DNA of 64,000 bases from Begonia masoniana. Lineage: Eukaryota; Streptophyta; Magnoliopsida; Cucurbitales; Begoniaceae. The translations under genes were made by a program, and so were the position numbers. The stretch covers positions 12,218,831 through 12,282,830 of the forward strand of contig CM039506.1 in NCBI GenBank assembly GCA_022432975.1. The letters run 5' to 3'. Each line of letters begins with the position of its first letter. Position 1 is the stretch's first letter. The notes beneath the pieces are model-generated. The model had not been told where the DNA came from. It saw nothing but the letters and a program-made list of their open reading frames with translations, and made no database searches. This document shows positions 63,721 through 64,000 of the stretch, in pieces.

Positions 63721-64000
63721 CGTAACGACGATTTTTATGTCGCCGTATCCAATGGCGGACATGGCGGCGTAAACGACATCGACTTGATCCAGGAAGAGAC
63801 TCAAGTATTTCAACCCGGTTTTTGTATCCACCACTCCCGGATTATTTTCCCGGCCAAGTGCGTAGTCTAAGGGGATTTGACCTCAGCCACAAGCAAAAAA
63901 CGGGTACCTGTTAGCCATGAAATAGGACCCAGTTTTTCGGAGAAAATGCAATATGGGTTTAAGCGTGGGTGCGATCAAGTTGGGTTTGAAGGATCCGGCT
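63496..64000. mobile_element. left end of another MULE of the 27469 family, cut by window
   Basis: Bases 63496-63615 closely match the terminal inverted repeat at 27469 (TTTAGACTCCAACGTATG, GTCAGTGACCATTTGGTACC, AACGTATAAAACGTTTGCAA). After a (CT)n run the interior is unrelated to the U-box fragment: an open stretch at 63722-63870 and further sequence to the window end, which I do not recognise. The right end and any target duplication are outside the window. Confidence 0.7.
63673..63722 (+). repeat. (CT)n microsatellite
   Basis: Almost uninterrupted CT repeats with one TCTTCTC break lie within the MULE end, just before its unrecognised interior. Confidence 0.95.

Overview
The window is nuclear DNA from a eudicot plant. 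Five genes with GT-AG introns and strong similarity to Arabidopsis families sit beside a dense cluster of nested LTR retrotransposons and Mutator-like DNA elements. No organelle, bacterial or viral genome structure is visible. I cannot name the species from sequence alone.

Layout. 1-16.8 kb is a retrotransposon nest: the 3' part of a Ty3/gypsy chromovirus with its 2.5-kb LTR (1-5222), the 5' half of a copia element on the minus strand (5223-7616), a solo LTR (7622-9807), a further LTR-like element (9813-13297) split by another solo LTR (10491-13097), an inverted copy of the first LTR (13298-15803), and the 3' half of the same copia on the plus strand (15804-16766). A second copia (17417-20243) abuts a 5'-truncated, frameshifted PPR-SMR gene of SOT1 type (20244-21879). 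Then come PLL1-type PP2C (22634-27235, minus), a Pack-MULE carrying a duplicated U-box gene fragment (27469-28717), AT-rich intergenic DNA with two more MULE-like elements, BSK2 (34334-38951, minus), a mitochondrial-type CRM-domain gene (42431-50041, plus) whose first coding intron holds a 5.35-kb gypsy element, a palindrome-rich foldback element (52888-54146), a bL17 ribosomal protein gene (54827-57917, plus), a PMT2-type methyltransferase (58577-62050, minus), and the edge of another MULE (63496 on).

The genes are unrelated housekeeping or signalling genes, not a pathway cluster. PLL1 (stem-cell signalling phosphatase) and BSK2 (brassinosteroid signalling pseudokinase) are both predicted N-myristoylated plasma-membrane proteins; the CRM and bL17 genes both point to organelle gene expression.

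The most notable structures are: (1) an 8.1-kb inversion between two inverted LTRs, shown by a copia element cut in two and by a 5-bp target duplication (CTCTC) whose halves now lie 10.6 kb apart; (2) a gypsy insertion in the CRM intron that ends in inverted instead of direct LTRs, with a 91-bp partial LTR next to its primer-binding site and an intact AAATC duplication around the whole unit, which looks like an aberrant reverse-transcription product; (3) 54-bp arrays of the bZIP palindrome TGACGTCA and a conserved splice-donor motif in the long LTRs. Exon boundaries are read from splice consensus and family alignment by eye and have no transcript support here.
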